Assembly (NCBI RefSeq): GCF_004777465.1
Contig: NZ_CP038462.1
Location: forward strand, 1,426,001-1,490,000
Source of the DNA: Nocardioides daphniae
Lineage (GTDB): Bacteria; Actinomycetota; Actinomycetes; Propionibacteriales; Nocardioidaceae
Direction: 5' to 3'
Length of the DNA stretch: 64,000 nt
Part shown: positions 25,728 through 34,033 of the stretch, in pieces
Layout: each line of letters starts with the position of its first letter
Numbering within the stretch: the stretch's first letter is position 1
Program-made: the position numbers and the translations under genes
The notes under the pieces: generated by a model
The model's input: only the letters and a program-made list of their open reading frames with translations
What the model was told of the DNA's origin: nothing
Databases searched by the model: none

Positions 25728-27179
25728 CCCGAAGGGCTTCCTCAAGCACGACCGCCAGGTGGCTGGCCGTCGTGCCGTGGAGGAGCGAGTCAAGGACTGG
25801 AACGAGGTCTACCCCGACGGGATCGGCCGCGCGCTGCTCCCGATCATCAACACCCAGGCCAGCCGCTGCATGGACTGCGGCATCCCGTTCTGCCACCAGG
25901 GTGCCCGCTGGGCAACATCATCCCGGAGTGGAACGACCTGGTCTTCCGCAACGACTGGGAAGGCGCGATCGACCGCCTGCACAAGACGAACAACTTCCCG
26001 GAGTTCACGGGTCGTCTGTGCCCGGCACCGTGCGAGACCGCCTGCGTCCTGGGGATCAACCAGAACCCGGTGACGATCAAGAACGTCGAGGTCTCGATCA
26101 TCGACCGTGCCTGGGAGTCCGGCTACGTCCGGCCCGAGGCGCCGGAGTGGCTCTCGGGCAAGACCGTCGCCGTCGTGGGCTCCGGCCCCGCCGGCCTGGC
26201 GGCCGCCCAGCAGCTGACCCGGGCCGGTCACACGGTCGCCGTCTACGAGCGCGCGGACAAGCCCGGCGGTCTTCTCCGCTACGGCATCCCCGAGTTCAAG
26301 ATGGAGAAGAAGCACCTCGACAAGCGCCTCGACCAGATGCGCCGTGAGGGCACCATCTTCCGCAGCGGCGTCGAGGTCGGGCAGGGCACCCTGACGGGTG
26401 AGCGCCTCCAGCAGCGGTACGACGCGATCGTGCTGGCTGTCGGCTCGACGGTGGCGCGTGACCTGCCGGTCCCGGGGCGCGAGCTCAACGGCATCCACCA
26501 GGCCATGGAGTTCCTGCCGCAGGCCAACCGTGAGGCGCTCGGCCAACCGGTCGAGGGCCAGATCCGTGCCGACGGCAAGCACGTCGTCATCATCGGTGGC
26601 GGTGACACCGGCGCCGACTGCCTCGGCACCTCGATCCGTCACGGTGCCGCGAGCATCACGCAGCTCGAGATCATGCCGCAGCCGACGCCCGAGCGTCCGA
26701 CGGGTCAGCCCTGGCCGACCTACCCGATGATCTTCCGCGTCTCCTCGGCGCACGAGGAGGGTGGCGAGCGCGTCTACTCGATCTCCACCACCGAGTTCGT
26801 CGGTGACGACGAGGGCAACGTCAAGGCGCTCCGCTTGGTCGAGGTCGACGCGAAGTTCCAGCCCGTCCCGGGCACGGAGAAGGAGATCCCGGCCGACCTG
26901 GTCCTGCTGGCGATGGGCTTCGTCGGGCCCGAGCAGCCCGGCCTGGTCGAGCAGCTCGGCGTCGAGCTCGACGAGCGCGGCAACGTCGCCCGCTCGAAGA
27001 ACTACGAGTCCTCGGTCCCCGGCGTCTTCGTGGCCGGTGACGCCGGACGCGGCCAGTCGCTCATCGTGTGGGCGATCGCGGAGGGCCGTGCTGCGGCCGC
27101 CGCGGTGGACGAGTACCTCACGGGATCGACCGAGCTGCCGTCGCCCATCCCGCCGACGGCTCGCCCGCTGGTGGTCTGA
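25720..27179 (+). CDS. gltD: Glutamate synthase (NADPH) small subunit (one frameshift)
   Basis: FAD- and NADPH-binding beta subunit that feeds electrons to GltB. ATG 25720 begins [20 protein letters not shown]. 4Fe-4S cysteines are in [13 protein letters not shown] and, after the break, in [14 protein letters not shown]. The frame breaks near 25901, where CAGGGGTGC has become CAGGGTGC; restoring a G gives [18 protein letters not shown]. The FAD dinucleotide fold is [17 protein letters not shown], the NADPH fold [13 protein letters not shown], and the C-terminal FAD motif [18 protein letters not shown]. Corrected length is about 486 residues, as expected. Confidence 0.94.
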
Positions 27180-27194
27180 CGACGCACTGCTGGT

Positions 27195-27228
27195 CCGGCC
27201 GGGTCGCCCTTCGGGGCGGCCCGGCCGG
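27195..27228 (+). terminator. Rho-independent-like terminator after gltBD
   Basis: Fifteen-pair G/C stem (27195-27209 with 27214-27228, one T-G pair) closed by a TTCG tetraloop, starting 15 nt after the gltD stop. A short CATTTC follows instead of a long U-tract, as is common in actinobacteria. Confidence 0.8.
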
Positions 27229-27296
27229 CGCCATTTCGGTCGCCCGATTTCATCGCGGTGACACCTCGCCGACACGTTGGTCCAGACCGGGGCGGC

Positions 27297-27308
27297 TAGA
27301 CTCGTCGG
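27297..27308 (+). promoter_or_regulatory. Putative -10 box for a leaderless pyk transcript
   Basis: TAGACT at 27297-27302 stands 6 nt before GTG 27309, with no Shine-Dalgarno sequence between them. It lies downstream of the gltBD terminator, so pyk should have its own promoter. Confidence 0.5.
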
Positions 27309-28757
27309 GTGCGTAGAGCAAAGATCGTTTGCACCCTTGGCCCGGCTGTCGACAGCCCTGAGAAGATCACCGAGCTCCTTGAGGCAGGGATGGACGTCGC
27401 CCGCCTCAACATGAGCCACGGCACGCACGCGGACCACGCGCGCATGTACGCCATGGTGCGGGAGGTGAGCGAACGCACCGGCCGGGCGATCGGCATCTTC
27501 GCCGACCTGCAGGGCCCCAAGATCCGCCTCGGCAACTTCCGCGACGGGTCCGCGGTCCTGGTCCCCGGCCAGGAGTGGACCATCACCACCCGCGACGTCG
27601 AGGGCGACGGCACGGAGTGCGGGACGACGTACGAAGGCCTGCCCGGCGACGTCAACGCCGGCGACCCGATCCTCATCGACGACGGCAAGGTCCGTCTCGA
27701 GGTCGTCGCGGTCGACGGCCAGGACGTCCGCACGAAGGTGATCGTGGGTGGACCGGTCTCCAACCACAAGGGGATCAACCTCCCGGGCGTCGCGGTCTCC
27801 GTGCCCGCGCTCTCGGAGAAGGACACCGAGGACCTGCGCTGGGCCCTCCACCAGGGCGTCGACTTCATCGCGCTGAGCTTCGTGCGTCACGCCGAGGACG
27901 CCGACGACGTGCGCGCGATCATGGACGAGGAGGGCATCACCGTCCCGGTGATCGCCAAGATCGAGAAGCCGCAGGCCATCGACAACCGCGAGGCCATCAT
28001 CGACGCCTTCGACGGCCTGATGGTCGCGCGCGGCGACCTCGGCGTCGAGTGCCCGCTCGAGCAGGTCCCGCTGCTGCAGAAGACGCTCATCGAGCTGGCC
28101 CGCCGCCACGCCAAGCCGGTCATCGTCGCGACCCAGATGCTCGAGTCGATGATCAACGCCCCGGCCCCCACCCGTGCCGAGGCCTCCGACGTCGCCAACG
28201 CGGTGCTCGACGGCGCCGACGCGGTGATGCTGTCGGGGGAGACCAGCGTGGGTCGCCACCCGATCGCCACCGTGCGCACCATGGCCCGCATCGTCGAGAA
28301 CACCGAGGACCACGGCCTGGCCCGCATGGCAGCCGTCGACTGGCAGCCGCGGACCAAGGGCGGCATCATCTCCAAGGCTGCGGCCGAGGTCGCCGGGCGC
28401 ATGCAGGCCAAGTTCATGGTCGCCTTCACCCAGAGTGGCGACTCGGCCCGACGGCTGGCCCGCTATCGCGGTGCCATCCCGCTGCTCGCCTTCAGCCCGC
28501 TCGCCGAGACCCAGCGCCAGCTCTCGCTGACCTGGGGCGTCGAGCCGATGCACACCTCCGAGGTGCGCAGCACCGACGAGATGGTGCGCCAGGTCGACGA
28601 GATGCTGCTCGCTTCGGGCCGGGTCGAGGAGGGCGACTGCATCGTCATCACCGCCGGCACGCCGCCGGGCATCCCGGGCTCCACCAACGCCCTGCGCGTG
28701 CACCGCATGGGTGACGCGATCAAGGGCGTGGCCCCCGCCTACCGCGGCGAGGACTGA
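27309..28757 (+). CDS. pyk: Pyruvate kinase
   Basis: Glycolytic enzyme making pyruvate and ATP from phosphoenolpyruvate and ADP. 482 residues from GTG 27309 (VRRAKIVCTLGPAVDSPEKI). Substrate-binding Arg and Asn are in ARLNMSHGTH. The signature with the catalytic Lys is VIAKIEKPQAIDN, followed by MVARGDLGVECPLEQVP with metal ligands. KPVIVATQMLESM and ADAVMLSGETSVG are the PEP-site loops. The C-terminal allosteric domain is complete. It is a single gene with its own likely promoter and a terminator at 28783. Confidence 0.97.
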   Translation: MRRAKIVCTLGPAVDSPEKITELLEAGMDVARLNMSHGTHADHARMYAMVREVSERTGRAIGIFADLQGPKIRLGNFRDGSAVLVPGQEWTITTRDVEGDGTECGTTYEGLPGDVNAGDPILIDDGKVRLEVVAVDGQDVRTKVIVGGPVSNHKGINLPGVAVSVPALSEKDTEDLRWALHQGVDFIALSFVRHAEDADDVRAIMDEEGITVPVIAKIEKPQAIDNREAIIDAFDGLMVARGDLGVECPLEQVPLLQKTLIELARRHAKPVIVATQMLESMINAPAPTRAEASDVANAVLDGADAVMLSGETSVGRHPIATVRTMARIVENTEDHGLARMAAVDWQPRTKGGIISKAAAEVAGRMQAKFMVAFTQSGDSARRLARYRGAIPLLAFSPLAETQRQLSLTWGVEPMHTSEVRSTDEMVRQVDEMLLASGRVEEGDCIVITAGTPPGIPGSTNALRVHRMGDAIKGVAPAYRGED

Positions 28758-28782
28758 GCCCCGACGTGAGAGCCACGACGTG

Positions 28783-28817
28783 AGAAGGGCGCCCGACATG
28801 ACGTCGGGCGCCCTTCT
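28783..28817. terminator. Bidirectional hairpin between convergent pyk and tRNA-Leu
   Basis: Perfect 15-bp inverted repeat, 28783-28797 (agaagggcgcccgac) with 28803-28817, and a 5-nt loop. It stands 26 nt after pyk and 11 nt from the 3' end of the minus-strand tRNA gene, so it can end both transcripts. The ends are AGAA/TTCT, giving T-rich tails either way. Confidence 0.85.
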
Positions 28818-28827
28818 GCGTGGTGCG

Positions 28828-28901
28828 TGCCCCGGGTGGGATTCGAACCCACACTGGACGGTGTTTGAGACCGCTTCCTCTACCGGTTGGGATACCGGGG
28901 C
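28828..28901 (-). tRNA. tRNA-Leu, anticodon CAA, short variable loop
   Basis: On the minus strand a 74-nt cloverleaf folds with a 7-bp acceptor GCCCCGG/CCGGGGC, discriminator A and no encoded CCA. It has a 3-bp D stem TCC/GGA with GG in the loop. The anticodon stem is GCGGT/ACCGT around the loop CTCAAAC, so the anticodon is CAA, which reads UUG (Leu). A 5-nt variable loop CCAGT follows, then a T arm GTGGG-TTCGAAT-CCCAC. The short variable loop is class I in form, whereas bacterial tRNA-Leu normally has a long variable arm. The Leu identity comes from the anticodon and A73. Confidence 0.9.
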
Positions 28902-28962
28902 CTGCTCACCGCGACACAACTTACTGCAGACCCGTGGCGTCCACGCCTGCCGGGGGAGGGGA

Positions 28963-28974
28963 TAACCTCGGTAC
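28963..28974 (+). promoter_or_regulatory. Putative -10 box for a leaderless pdtaR transcript
   Basis: TAACCT at 28963-28968 lies exactly 6 nt before GTG 28975. There is no RBS in between. The region also lies just upstream of the divergent tRNA gene. Confidence 0.45.
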
Positions 28975-29577
28975 GTGACTGCCTCGCCCCTCCCCGCTCC
29001 CACCGTCGTGATCGCCGAGGACGAAGCCCTCATCCGCATGGACCTGGCCGAGATGCTGGCCGAGGAGGGCTACGACGTGATCGGTCAGGCCGCCGACGGT
29101 CAGCGGGCCATCGACCTGGCCGAGGAGCTGCGACCCGACCTGGTGATCCTGGACGTCAAGATGCCCGTCCTGGACGGGATCGCGGCCGCCGAGCGGATCG
29201 CCGCCCAGCGGATCTGCCCCGTCGTGATCCTCACCGCCTTCAGCCAGCGCGAGCTGGTCGAGCGGGCGCGTGACGCCGGAGCCATGGCCTACCTGCTCAA
29301 GCCCTTCAGCAAGGCCGACCTGGCGCCGACCATCGAGATGGCGGTGGCCCGGTTCACCGAGGTGAAGGCCCTGGAGAGCGAGGTCGCCGACCTCTCCGAG
29401 CGCCTCGAGACCCGCAAGACGATGGACCGCGCCAAGGGCCTGCTGCAGAGCGAGCTGGGCCTGTCGGAGGTCGACGCCTTCCGGTGGATCCAGAAGACCG
29501 CGATGGACCTGCGCCTGTCGATGCGACAGGTCGCTGCCGGGGTCATCGAGCACGGACCCAGCATCGCGCAGGGCTGA
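28975..29577 (+). CDS. pdtaR: ANTAR-domain response regulator, PdtaR type
   Basis: 200 residues. The N-terminal receiver domain (about 10-125) has the acidic pair EDEA, the phosphoacceptor Asp in LVILDVKMPVLDG, Thr in ILTAFSQ and Lys in LLKPFSKADL. A coiled-coil linker (VKALESEVADLSERLETRK) follows. The C-terminal ANTAR RNA-binding domain is MDRAKGLLQSELGLSEVDAF with WIQKTAMDLRLSMRQVA. ANTAR proteins act as antiterminators when phosphorylated; the mycobacterial orthologue pairs with the histidine kinase PdtaS, which is not in this window. The start is GTG 28975, with no RBS. Confidence 0.93.
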   Translation: MTASPLPAPTVVIAEDEALIRMDLAEMLAEEGYDVIGQAADGQRAIDLAEELRPDLVILDVKMPVLDGIAAAERIAAQRICPVVILTAFSQRELVERARDAGAMAYLLKPFSKADLAPTIEMAVARFTEVKALESEVADLSERLETRKTMDRAKGLLQSELGLSEVDAFRWIQKTAMDLRLSMRQVAAGVIEHGPSIAQG

Positions 29578-29594
29578 TGCCCGGGGCCGCCGCA

Positions 29595-29631
29595 CCTCAA
29601 GGTCACCGTTTGGCATCGGTGTGACCTGAGG
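29595..29631. other. Imperfect inverted repeat downstream of pdtaR
   Basis: CCTCA(A)GGTCAC at 29595-29606 pairs with GTGACCTGAGG at 29621-29631. It has 11 pairs, one bulged A and a 14-nt loop. It stands 17 nt after the pdtaR stop and about 80 nt before livH. It could be a weak terminator, an operator for the liv operon or an RNA regulatory element; the sequence does not decide. Confidence 0.4.
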
Positions 29632-29666
29632 ACTGTGAGGTACTCCACAGGGCGTGGTTTCCTCCC

Positions 29667-29672
29667 TACACT
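29667..29672 (+). promoter_or_regulatory. Putative -10 box for livHMGF
   Basis: TACACT at 29667-29672 lies about 39 nt before GTG 29711, which is preceded by a good RBS GGGAGGAA. The spacing suits a normal leadered transcript. No convincing -35 is visible. Confidence 0.4.
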
Positions 29673-29710
29673 TCGGATGCGCCCCAGTGGCGCGACGACG
29701 GGAGGAACGG

Positions 29711-31033
29711 GTGAAGAGTCCACACAGGTGGAGCATTGACGGTCCCCGCGCGCGCCGCGGTTCCGTACGAGGTGGCGTCATCGCGGCCGTGGTCGGGCTG
29801 CTGTGGCTGCTCGCGCCGGTCTCCGCGAACGCCGCGGACACGCTGTGCATGCCGACCCCCGAGTCGGGCTGCATCGCGGGCACGCTGCGTACGGAGGAGG
29901 GAGTCCTCGCCGACGTCGACATCGAGCTCACCTCGCCCTCCGGGGCCGAGGAGACGGTCACCACCAGCGACACCGGCAAGTGGAACCTCTCGGTCACCGA
30001 GGAGGGCCCGTGGCAGGTCACGATCGTCGAGGACACGCTTCCTGACGACGTGGAGACCGAGGGCAAGGTGACCGCCCGCGTACGCCTGGGCGCGACCGCC
30101 GCGGCCCTCATCGAGGTCCGCACCACCAACTACTCCTCGGAGCGCAGCTTCGCCGAGTACCTCGCGCAGAGCTCGGCCAACGGGCTGCGACTGGGCCTGC
30201 TGCTGGCGCTGGCCTCAGTCGGCCTCTCGCTGATCTACGGCACGACCAAGCTCTCCAACTTCGCCCACGCCGAGCAGGTGACCCTGGGCGGCATGCTGGC
30301 CTACGGCCTGGTCAACGTGGGTGGCCTCAACCTCTGGGTGGGCGCCGCGCTGACCGTGCTCATCTGCGCCATGACCGGGTGGACCCAGGACCGGGTCATC
30401 TGGCAGCCGCTGCGACGGCGCGGACTCGGCCTCACGCAGATGATGATCGTGACGATCGGGCTCTCGCTCGCGCTGCAGTACTGCTTCCAGTACTTCGTCG
30501 GCGCGGCCACCGTCCGGGTCGTCCGTGAGAACCCGGCCGTCACGGAGATCGGTCCGATCACCATGACCCAGCAGTCCTTCGCCGCCATGGCCATCTCGGT
30601 CATCGTGCTGGCGGTGGTCGGCTTCGCCCTGCTGCGCACCCGCATCGGTCGGGCGACCCGCGCCGTGGCCGACAACCCGGCCCTGGCGGCAGCCTCCGGC
30701 ATCGACGTCGACAAGGTCATCCGCCTGGTCTGGACGGTCTCGGCAGGGCTCGCCGGTCTCGCCGGCGTGATGTACGCCCTGGTCACGAACGGCATCAAGT
30801 GGGACTCGGGCATGCAGATCCTGCTGCTGCTCTTCGCGGCCGTCACGCTCGGCGGACTCGGGACGGCCTTCGGCGCCCTGGTCGGTTCGCTGGTCATCGG
30901 CCTGGTGGTCGAGCTCGCCCCGGTCGTCGGCATCCCGGGTGACTTCAAGTACGCGACCGCCATGCTCATCCTGATCCTCCTCCTGCTGGTGCGGCCCCAG
31001 GGCCTGCTCGGCAAGGCGGAGCGAGTCGGCTAG
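29711..31033 (+). CDS. livH: Branched-chain amino acid ABC permease LivH with N-terminal extracytoplasmic domain
   Basis: Inner-membrane permease of the HAAT family. 440 residues from GTG 29711 with RBS GGGAGGAA, against about 290-300 for ordinary LivH. The extra N-terminus is a signal peptide (VIAAVVGLLWLLAPVSANA) and a beta-rich domain of about 110 residues (CIAGTLRTEEGVLADVDIEL, TVTTSDTGKWNLSV) resembling carboxypeptidase-regulatory or Ig-like folds. The permease core begins near residue 155: LRLGLLLALASVGLSLIYG then LSNFAHAEQVTLGGMLAYG, the LivH hallmark. The C-terminal VRPQGLLGK motif is typical. It is the first gene of livHMGF. Confidence 0.92.
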   Translation: MKSPHRWSIDGPRARRGSVRGGVIAAVVGLLWLLAPVSANAADTLCMPTPESGCIAGTLRTEEGVLADVDIELTSPSGAEETVTTSDTGKWNLSVTEEGPWQVTIVEDTLPDDVETEGKVTARVRLGATAAALIEVRTTNYSSERSFAEYLAQSSANGLRLGLLLALASVGLSLIYGTTKLSNFAHAEQVTLGGMLAYGLVNVGGLNLWVGAALTVLICAMTGWTQDRVIWQPLRRRGLGLTQMMIVTIGLSLALQYCFQYFVGAATVRVVRENPAVTEIGPITMTQQSFAAMAISVIVLAVVGFALLRTRIGRATRAVADNPALAAASGIDVDKVIRLVWTVSAGLAGLAGVMYALVTNGIKWDSGMQILLLLFAAVTLGGLGTAFGALVGSLVIGLVVELAPVVGIPGDFKYATAMLILILLLLVRPQGLLGKAERVG

Positions 31034-31044
31034 AAGGGGACACC

Positions 31045-32166
31045 ATGTCGATCGACGCAGAGGCTCGCAGCCTCACCGAAACGACCGAGTCGAAGCCCTC
31101 CGGGGCGCGCCGGGCGCTCGTCATCGCGGCCTCGATGCTCGGGGGCTTCGTGCTCCTCCTCCTGGTCGGCGAGTTCGTGCCGGGCGAGGCGGGCGCGATC
31201 GCCCGAGCCATGGCGCGCGAGGCGATCAGCCCGCAGACCGCGGCGGTGGCCATCGCCGTCATCGGCCTCAACGTGCACTTCGGCTTCACGGGCCTGCTCA
31301 ACATGGGCCAGGCCGGCTTCATGCTCCTGGGCGCCTACGGCTTCGCCATCTCGCTGATCGAGGGCGTCCCGCTGGTTCCCGCGGTCCTGATCGGCCTGCT
31401 CGCCGCCGCCCTCTTCGGCCTGGTGCTGGGCATCCCGACCCTGAAGCTGCGGGGTGACTACCTGGCCATCGTCACCATCTCGGCGGCCGAGATCATCCGG
31501 TACGTCGGACGCTCGGCGCTGCTGACCGACGTGACGGGCGCCGCGCAGGGCCTCCAGGGCAAGCGCTACCGCGACCCCTTCACCGACCTCTCGTTCTTCG
31601 GTGACGGTGAGGCCAACATTCTCTTCCTGAACTACCAGATGACGGGCGTCAACGGCTGGTGGGTGCGCTTCGTCGCGTGGTCGCTGGTGGCGCTGTGCGT
31701 CCTGGTGGTCTTCCTGCTCGCCCGCAGCCCGTGGGGTCGCCTGTTGCGCGGCATCCGCGAGGACGAGTTCGCCATCATGAGCCTGGGCAAGAGCGCCTTC
31801 TCGGTGAAGATGCAGGCGCTGCTGATCGGCGGCATGCTCGGTGCGCTGGGTGGCATGGTCTACGTGCTGCCGGCCTCGGTGCAGCCCGACTCCATGGGTC
31901 GCGCGATGACCTTCTTCGCATGGACGGCGCTGCTCCTCGGCGGAGCGGCCACGATCTTCGGGCCGGTGCTCGGGTCGATCCTCTTCTTCACCGTGCGCAT
32001 CTTCATCAAGGGCACGGCCGACGTGGTCGTTCCCAACACCATCATGAACAGCCAGCAGACCGAGCAGTTCTCCTGGATCGTCGTGGGTGTGGCGCTGATG
32101 CTGCTGGTGATCTTCAGACCCCAGGGCATCCTGGGCGACAAGAGGGAGTTGCGTTTCAATGTCTGA
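31045..32166 (+). CDS. livM: Branched-chain amino acid ABC permease LivM
   Basis: Second HAAT permease, 373 residues from ATG 31045, about 11 nt after livH. Hallmarks are GLNVHFGFTGLLNMGQAGFM, LRGDYLAIVTISAAEIIRYV and the cytoplasmic coupling motif LRGIREDEFAIMSLGK, plus the C-terminal FRPQGILGDKRELRF. About nine or ten hydrophobic segments are visible. A loop of about 40 residues between helices (QGLQGKRYRDPFTDLSFFG) is periplasmic by topology. It overlaps livG by 8 nt. Confidence 0.95.
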   Translation: MSIDAEARSLTETTESKPSGARRALVIAASMLGGFVLLLLVGEFVPGEAGAIARAMAREAISPQTAAVAIAVIGLNVHFGFTGLLNMGQAGFMLLGAYGFAISLIEGVPLVPAVLIGLLAAALFGLVLGIPTLKLRGDYLAIVTISAAEIIRYVGRSALLTDVTGAAQGLQGKRYRDPFTDLSFFGDGEANILFLNYQMTGVNGWWVRFVAWSLVALCVLVVFLLARSPWGRLLRGIREDEFAIMSLGKSAFSVKMQALLIGGMLGALGGMVYVLPASVQPDSMGRAMTFFAWTALLLGGAATIFGPVLGSILFFTVRIFIKGTADVVVPNTIMNSQQTEQFSWIVVGVALMLLVIFRPQGILGDKRELRFNV

Positions 32167-33110
32167 GAGCTCCAGTCCTCGCGTCGTCCACTCGGACCCG
32201 GCGGCTCGCCGAGCCCTGGTGGAGACCTTCGAGGCCAAGGCGGGTGGCTCCAAGCCCGACGCCATCCTGTCGGTCGACAACATCACCCGTTCCTTCGGCG
32301 GCATCACGGCCGTCGACGTCGAGCACCTCGAGGTCGAGCGCGGCATCATCACTGCGCTGATCGGCCCCAACGGTGCGGGCAAGTCGACCTTCTTCAACCT
32401 GATCACCGGCTTCGACAAGCCCACCTCGGCCGGCAAGGGTGCGCAGTGGAGCTTCGAGGGCAAGAGCCTCGGCAAGACCTCGCCGTCGAAGGTGGCGCAG
32501 GCCGGCATGGTGCGCACGTTCCAGCTGACCAAGGCGCTCAACCGCATGACCGTGCTCGACAACATGATGCTCGGGGCCACCGGCCAGGCGGGGGAGAACC
32601 TCCTCAAGGCCTGGATCAAGCCGCTGTGGTCGGCCCAGGAGCGTGAGGTCGAGGCCAAGGCGAAGGACCTGCTCCAGCGCTTCAAGCTGCTGGAGAAGAA
32701 GGACGACTACGCCGGCAGCCTCTCCGGTGGTCAGCGCAAGCTGCTCGAGATGGCGCGCGCGCTGATGACGGACCCCACGATGATCATGCTCGACGAGCCG
32801 ATGGCCGGCGTGAACCCTGCCCTGACCCAGTCGCTCCTCGGCCACATCCAGAGCCTGCGGGACGAGGGCATGACCGTGCTCTTCGTCGAGCACGACATGC
32901 ACATGGTCCGCCACATCTCCGACTGGGTCGTGGTGATGGCCGAGGGCAAGATCGTCGCCGAGGGCACCGCCGACGTGGTGATGAGCAACCCGGCCGTGAT
33001 CGACGCCTACCTGGGCGCCCACCACGACGCCGACCTGGGTGACGACGCGTTGCTCACCGACGAGACCATGGCCCAGCTGGCCACGGAGGTGCAGAAGGAG
33101 GAGAGCGCCC

Positions 33111-33118
<8 letters not shown>
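32159..33118 (+). CDS. livG: Branched-chain amino acid ABC transporter ATP-binding protein LivG
   Basis: Cytoplasmic ATPase, 319 residues. Walker A is IGPNGAGKST, Q-loop VRTFQLTKALNRMTV, signature SLSGGQRKLLEMARAL, Walker B IMLDEPMAGVNP and H-loop LFVEHDMHMVRHI. It has an N-terminal extension of about 30 residues and an acidic C-terminal tail (DADLGDDALLTDETMAQL) longer than in E. coli LivG. The start ATG 32159 lies inside the livM end, and it overlaps livF by 8 nt. Confidence 0.96.
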
Positions 33119-33871
<753 letters not shown>

Positions 33872-33901
33872 GCCGAGCAGACCGCCACGGCTCGACCGCA
33901 G

Positions 33902-33935
33902 CGAAGCCCCGACCGCGTACGTGGTCGGGGCTTCG
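33902..33935. terminator. Terminator hairpin after livF
   Basis: Thirteen-bp perfect stem (cgaagccccgacc, 33902-33914, with 33923-33935) and an 8-nt loop. It begins 31 nt after the livF stop. Confidence 0.8.
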
Positions 33936-33962
33936 TGCTGCGGCGGGATGGCTGGGGACGTA

Positions 33963-33996
33963 CGAAGGGCCCGGACCGAGTGGTCCGGGCCCTTCG
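33963..33996. terminator. Terminator hairpin after livK
   Basis: Fifteen-bp perfect stem (cgaagggcccggacc, 33963-33977, with 33982-33996) and the tetraloop GAGT. It lies 37 nt beyond the livK stop on the minus strand and 28 nt from the livF hairpin, so the convergent transcripts each meet two hairpins. Confidence 0.82.
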
Positions 33997-34033
33997 CGCG
34001 GTGCTCAGGAGATCACAGCTGCTGCATGGTGCG

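Noticed and set aside
25809..29039. 1076-codon open frame on the minus strand across gltD and pyk
   Set aside because: It is antisense to two conserved genes and runs through the tRNA and the pyk terminator region. No recognisable motif.
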